From positions 1 through 45,327 of the forward strand of contig JAHHIF010000064.1 of NCBI GenBank assembly GCA_019358875.1: a stretch of 45,327 bases of DNA, in the 5' to 3' direction. Shown one piece after another: positions 41,926 through 45,327 of this stretch. Below the pieces are notes generated by a model. The model was not told the origin of the DNA. It was given only the letters and a program-made list of their open reading frames with translations, and did no database searches. A program made the translations under genes and the position numbers. Position 1 is the stretch's first letter. Every line of letters starts with the position of its first letter. The stretch comes from Symplocastrum torsivum CPER-KK1. GTDB taxonomy: Bacteria > Cyanobacteriota > Cyanobacteriia > Cyanobacteriales > Coleofasciculaceae.

Positions 41926-42948
41926 ATGGAAGTTGGAATTGACAGTTTTGCCTCGGTTGGAACGAGTGAAAATGGTGAAACGGCGGATGCCACGCAGTCC
42001 ATCGCCGAACTGCTGGAGAGAATAGAGCAGGCGGATCGTTCCGGCTTGGATATCTTCGGTATTGGCGAGCATCATCGGCATGAATTTTTAGATTCGGCAA
42101 ACGCGGTTATTCTCGCCGCTGCCGCCGCACGCACCGAGCGCATCCGTCTAACTAGCGCGGTTACGGTGCTGAGCGCGGCTGACCCGGTGCGCGTGTTTCA
42201 ACAATTCGCCACGCTCGATTTGATTTCAAAAGGTCGCGCCGAAATGGTTGTCGGGCGCGGCTCGTTCACCGAAGCCTTTCCGCTATTCGGATTTAGTCTC
42301 GGCGACTACGACGAGATTTTCGCTGAAAAGCTCGAACTCTTGCTCAAAATTCGGGACAATGAAACGGTCGATTGGTCGGGCAAATTTCGCCCCGTGCTGG
42401 AAAACCAAGCGATTTATCCGCGTCCGCTGCAAAAGCCGTTTCCCATCTGGATCGGGGTCGGCGGTACGCCACAATCCTTTCTCCGCGCCGGAATGCTTGG
42501 ACTGCCGCTCGTGGTCGCCATTATCGGCGGCGAAACGCATCGCTTTCGCTCGCTCGTCGATTTATACCGCGACGCCGGAAAGCGCGCCGGGTACGCGCCC
42601 GAAACATTGAAAGTTTCATTGCATTCAATCGGTTATGTCGCCGACACGACCGAACAAGCCGTTGAAGAGTTCTTTCCGGGCTACGCCGAAACCTTCACTA
42701 GAATCGGCAGAGAGAGAGGCTGGCCGCCCGTTACGCGCGCCGCTTTTGACGCGCAGCGCGGTGCGACCGGCGCGTTACTGGTTGGCAGTCCCAAAGAAGT
42801 GGCGGAGAAAATCCGCCGTCATAGCGAATCGCTCGGCGGCATTTCGAGAGTAACTTTTCAAATGGACAACGCGCAGATGAATCACGCCCAACTGATGCGC
42901 TCCATTGAACTGATTGGAATGCAAATGTCGCCACTCTTGAACGATTAA
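41926..42948 (+). CDS. LLM-class flavin-dependent oxidoreductase
   Basis: 340 residues from ATG 41926 (a TTG at 41914 is less likely). Luciferase-like monooxygenase features: LDIFGIGEHHRHEFL near the N-terminus, RIRLTSAVTVLSAADPVRVF, DLISKGRAEMVVGRGSF, and PFPIWIGVGGTPQS. This family oxidises diverse small molecules using reduced FMN supplied by a partner reductase. The gene is strongly GC-rich with many GCG/CGC codons, unlike the genes before and after it, so recent acquisition from a high-GC source is likely. Confidence 0.85.
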   Translation: MEVGIDSFASVGTSENGETADATQSIAELLERIEQADRSGLDIFGIGEHHRHEFLDSANAVILAAAAARTERIRLTSAVTVLSAADPVRVFQQFATLDLISKGRAEMVVGRGSFTEAFPLFGFSLGDYDEIFAEKLELLLKIRDNETVDWSGKFRPVLENQAIYPRPLQKPFPIWIGVGGTPQSFLRAGMLGLPLVVAIIGGETHRFRSLVDLYRDAGKRAGYAPETLKVSLHSIGYVADTTEQAVEEFFPGYAETFTRIGRERGWPPVTRAAFDAQRGATGALLVGSPKEVAEKIRRHSESLGGISRVTFQMDNAQMNHAQLMRSIELIGMQMSPLLND

Positions 42949-43057
42949 AATATGCTCACGATCGTAGACAACCTAGCCATCGTTCTATATACAGCTCAAA
43001 AGAAACATTGGGTGAAATTGAGGCAACCGCATCATTGTAATTTAGGTGCCCAAAACT

Positions 43058-43588
43058 ATGAATTCACAAACAGCTCAAACCACCACCACTGCTGACGAGT
43101 CGGCAATCCGTGATTTTCTTCACCAGATGATTGATGCTTGGAATCGAGGCAGCGGTGAAGACTTTGCTGCTCCGTTTAGTGAAACTGCCGACTTCATCGC
43201 GTTCGAGGGAACGCATCTCAAGGGTCGAAAAGAAATAGCTGAATTTAACCAGCAAGCCTTCGACACCGTTGTCAAAGGAACACGCCTGGAGGGTGAGGTG
43301 AATTTCGTCCACTTCCTGAATTCTCAACTTGCTCTCATGAGCGGAGTTGTCAGGGTAATGCTGCCCGGACAACCCGAAACTTCACCGTCACGAGATTCGA
43401 TGCAGCTATTCGTCGTGATGAAACGTGATCAAGATTGACAAATTGAAGGGCTACTCAATGCCCGGAAGTTGACGCTAGAACGGCAATTTTTCCTGGACGA
43501 GTTTGACTCGCTGAGTGAAGAGGCTCAACGTCAAGTAACCGATCTCGTTATAGATATCAAGCAGGCTTCACTTCAATCGCGTGAGTAA
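43058..43588 (+). pseudogene. SgcJ/EcaC-type SnoaL-like protein interrupted by an in-frame TGA
   Basis: From ATG 43058 the first part (AIRDFLHQMIDAWNRGSGED, ADFIAFEGTHLKGRKEIAEF, LFVVMKRDQD) runs to TGA 43436-43438. Without any shift the same frame goes on: QIEGLLNARKLTLERQFFLD EFDSLSEEAQRQVTDLV to TAA 43586-43588. Relatives have Trp at the stop position (DW.I.GLLNARK), so a TGG-to-TGA change is the simple explanation. The cone fold proper lies before the stop, so the truncated 126-residue product could still fold. Confidence 0.75.
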
Positions 43589-43653
43589 ACAAAGAATTCG
43601 GCAACGATCGCGAATGAAATAAGAATCTGAAAGAAGTTAAGCATAGGAACACC

Positions 43654-44055
43654 ATGAATAAGCCCAAGTTTTTTGTTACCCCCGGCTATGGGGAATACAT
43701 GCTGAATAACTTGCATTACTCGCAAGCGGTAAAAATTGGCGATCGCGTAGAAATATCTGGACAAGGTGGCTGGGATGACAATCTGCAAATTCCCGAATCG
43801 CTTGCGGATGAGATTGATCAGGCGTTTCGGAACATAGAGCGAACCCTGGCAACTGCTGGTGCGGGTTGGGAGCATGTTGTCCACGTTAATTCCTACCATG
43901 TTGGTGGGTTTCCCCCAGAAGTTAACGATGTGATGGTCAAGCTATTTCGTCATTACATGCCCAACCACGCCCCAATTTGGACAGAGCTAGGCGTCGCAGC
44001 CCTTGCGCTACCAACGATGCGGATTGAAATCCGCGTTACGGCAATTGTTCCGTGA
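43654..44055 (+). CDS. RidA family protein
   Basis: 133 residues of the YjgF/YER057c/UK114 fold: LHYSQAVKIGDRVEISGQGG WDD, DQAFRNIERTLATAGAGWEH VVHVNSYHV, and the C-terminal PTMRIEIRVTAIVP with the Arg that holds the substrate carboxylate in true RidA (I.E...A). The N-terminal part is somewhat divergent. Reactive enamine/imine hydrolysis is the known activity of the archetype; members of other subgroups differ. Ribosome binding site is weak. It fits the detoxification theme. Confidence 0.8.
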   Translation: MNKPKFFVTPGYGEYMLNNLHYSQAVKIGDRVEISGQGGWDDNLQIPESLADEIDQAFRNIERTLATAGAGWEHVVHVNSYHVGGFPPEVNDVMVKLFRHYMPNHAPIWTELGVAALALPTMRIEIRVTAIVP

Positions 44056-44162
44056 GTTTTGCACAAGCGGCAATGGGTTATTGCTAAGTTAGGGATTTAC
44101 CTCCGCTGAGTGGTACCGAAATCCCGTCACTATTTATTCTGAATCAAGGAGGGTTGGCACAG

Positions 44163-45131
44163 ATGGAATCTATGCAGGCAGCCGTGTTAACTGCGTTTGG
44201 TGATGCTGAGAAGTTTGAGATTCAAACTGTTCCCACACCAAAACTGAAGGCGAATCAGGTGTTAGTCAGAGTTTGTGCAACCTCGATTAACCCGGTCGAT
44301 TACCAAACTCGTCGTGGTGATTACAAGGAACTGGTTCAATTACCCGCCATCATTGGAGTCGATGTTTCAGGAGTGATTGAGGCAATTGGCAAAGCTGTGA
44401 CTGATTTCAAGGTGGGAGATGAAGTGTATTACTCGCCGCAAATTTTTGGAGAATTCGGTAGCTACGCTCAGTATCATGTGGCTGATGCAGCGATTGTTGC
44501 ATTGAAGCCTGCAAATCTATCGCACATTGAAGCAGCTTCTTTTCCGCTTGCGGGCGGAACTGCTTGGGATTGTCTAGTGACTAGGGGCAATCTACAAGTT
44601 GGTGAAACAGTTCTCATCCATGCGGGTGCGGGTGGAGTAGGTTCGATCGCAGTTCAACTCGCCAAAGCGATAGGGGCATACGTTTTTGCGACCTGTAGTT
44701 CTAGAAACCGAGATTTCGTGACAGAACTGGGCGCAGATCGGGTGATTGATTACAAAAATGAAGATTACGTAGAAGTCATTCGTCAGGAAACAAATGGACT
44801 GGGTGTGGATTTAGTTCTAGATACGATTGGCGGAGAAACAATTCAGCGTAGTCTAGATATCATTCGTCCCTTCGGTAGACTCGTGAGCATTGTAGACATT
44901 GCAACTCCGCAATCGCTTCTTGAAGCATGGGGCAAGAATCTGACGATTCATTTTGTTTTGACACCCCAGTACCGAGCAAAATTAGAGGCTTTGACAAAAC
45001 TGATCGAGCGTCATCAGCTTCGCCCAGTGATTGATTCAGTATTTTCTTGGGATCAGGTCGTTCTGGCACATCAGCGTCTAGAGCAGGGAGGAACACGGGG
45101 CAAAATTGTGCTGAAGTTTACAGAAAATTAG
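44163..45131 (+). CDS. NAD(P)H:quinone oxidoreductase-like MDR protein
   Basis: 322 residues from ATG 44163, with AAGGAGG about 9 bases before it (ATG 44172 is also possible). GroES-like part: ATSINPVDYQTRRGDY, IIGVDVSGVIEAIGKAVTDF KVGDEVYY. Nucleotide-binding part: VLIHAGAGGVGSIAVQLAKA (AxxGxxG-type), VIDYKNEDY and LDTIGGE. No zinc ligands, so it belongs to the quinone-oxidoreductase branch of the medium-chain dehydrogenases. Expected reaction: NADPH-dependent reduction of quinones or enones. A fragment of a sister gene lies at 40713. Confidence 0.85.
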   Translation: MESMQAAVLTAFGDAEKFEIQTVPTPKLKANQVLVRVCATSINPVDYQTRRGDYKELVQLPAIIGVDVSGVIEAIGKAVTDFKVGDEVYYSPQIFGEFGSYAQYHVADAAIVALKPANLSHIEAASFPLAGGTAWDCLVTRGNLQVGETVLIHAGAGGVGSIAVQLAKAIGAYVFATCSSRNRDFVTELGADRVIDYKNEDYVEVIRQETNGLGVDLVLDTIGGETIQRSLDIIRPFGRLVSIVDIATPQSLLEAWGKNLTIHFVLTPQYRAKLEALTKLIERHQLRPVIDSVFSWDQVVLAHQRLEQGGTRGKIVLKFTEN

Positions 45132-45327
45132 ACCAGCTTTACAGCGTTGGTAATTGCTAAACGGATCGGAGTTTGATTGTGTGCTGAAGGTCAACATTGA
45201 CAGGACTTACGCAACTGGCACAACGCGAAGGGTGAAGTAGTACAAATGCACTCTTAAACAGCCACAAGTGAGCGCCGAGCAAATATTTAGATTGATAACA
45301 GTAATTAACTTTTCTTGAAAGTTAAAA
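45132..45327. other. Window end, no gene seen
   Basis: The only notable sequence is CAGGACTTACGCAACTGGCA near 45200-45220, similar to motifs that occur at insertion-sequence ends. Nothing in view confirms an element. Confidence 0.3.

Noticed and set aside
42248..42665. Two overlapping plus-strand frames inside the LLM gene
   Set aside because: They are high-GC shadows; Arg/Ser/Ala-rich composition without motifs.
45190..45327. Possible insertion-sequence end near CAGGACTTACGCAA
   Set aside because: Only one end is in view; no transposase or matching inverted repeat can be shown.

Overview
The window looks like an accessory region of a cyanobacterial genome, probably filamentous. The octamer GCGATCGC is frequent. 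Typical cyanobacterial families are present: a Ser/Thr kinase-ATPase-histidine kinase hybrid, an iron-uptake-porin fragment, a Nif11-leader RiPP pathway and a STAND ATPase. I cannot name a genus or tell chromosome from plasmid. No tRNA, rRNA, CRISPR array or replication origin was seen.

Layout. (1) 1-6.7 kb is a patchwork: gene tails, a broken alpha/beta hydrolase, a membrane ABM monooxygenase fused to a porin fragment, a Tat-exported amidohydrolase between 151-bp inverted repeats (one carrying a small TA-flanked element), an isochorismatase-fold hydrolase plus a scrap of another, and an IS66 remnant. (2) 6.7-15.5 kb is a signalling block: the hybrid kinase, broken by an internal deletion and frameshift, a NarL-type response regulator, a peptidoglycan-binding protein, a one-cysteine DsbA-like protein and a LuxR-type HTH protein. 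(3) 15.5-27.2 kb holds a STAND ATPase and then a RiPP cluster with two Nif11-type precursors, a two-domain GNAT, an E1-like/YcaO cyclodehydratase, a small secreted protein, an Asp/Asn beta-hydroxylase-like enzyme, an FAD monooxygenase-like enzyme and a SagB-type dehydrogenase split by an in-frame TAG. (4) 27.2-28.2 kb holds a MITE and a second copy of the kinase 3' end plus regulator, so about 14.8 kb including the RiPP cluster lies between direct repeats. (5) 28.3-45.1 kb is a redox/detoxification-like island (isochorismatase-fold, SnoaL-like, NmrA-like, several SDRs, flavodoxin-fold quinone reductase, pirin, LLM flavin enzyme, RidA, quinone oxidoreductase-like MDR). It contains many duplicated, truncated or nonsense-interrupted copies, a tyrosine recombinase and an internally deleted Tn3 transposase.

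How the genes may work together. In the RiPP cluster a leader is probably recognised by the N-terminal clamp of the YcaO fusion, a core Cys (or Ser/Thr) is cyclised, the SagB-like enzyme may oxidise azolines to azoles, and the hydroxylase, FAD enzyme and GNAT are candidate further tailoring steps. No dedicated exporter or leader peptidase is in view. The most striking points are a 96-bp inverted-repeat element that rewrote the core of the second precursor and supplied its only core cysteine, a tandem duplication of the precursor module, the SagB nonsense codon, and a roughly 200-bp dispersed repeat present four times with a perfect 16-bp palindrome next to regulator genes. All functional assignments are from reading the sequence and family knowledge; no database search was run.
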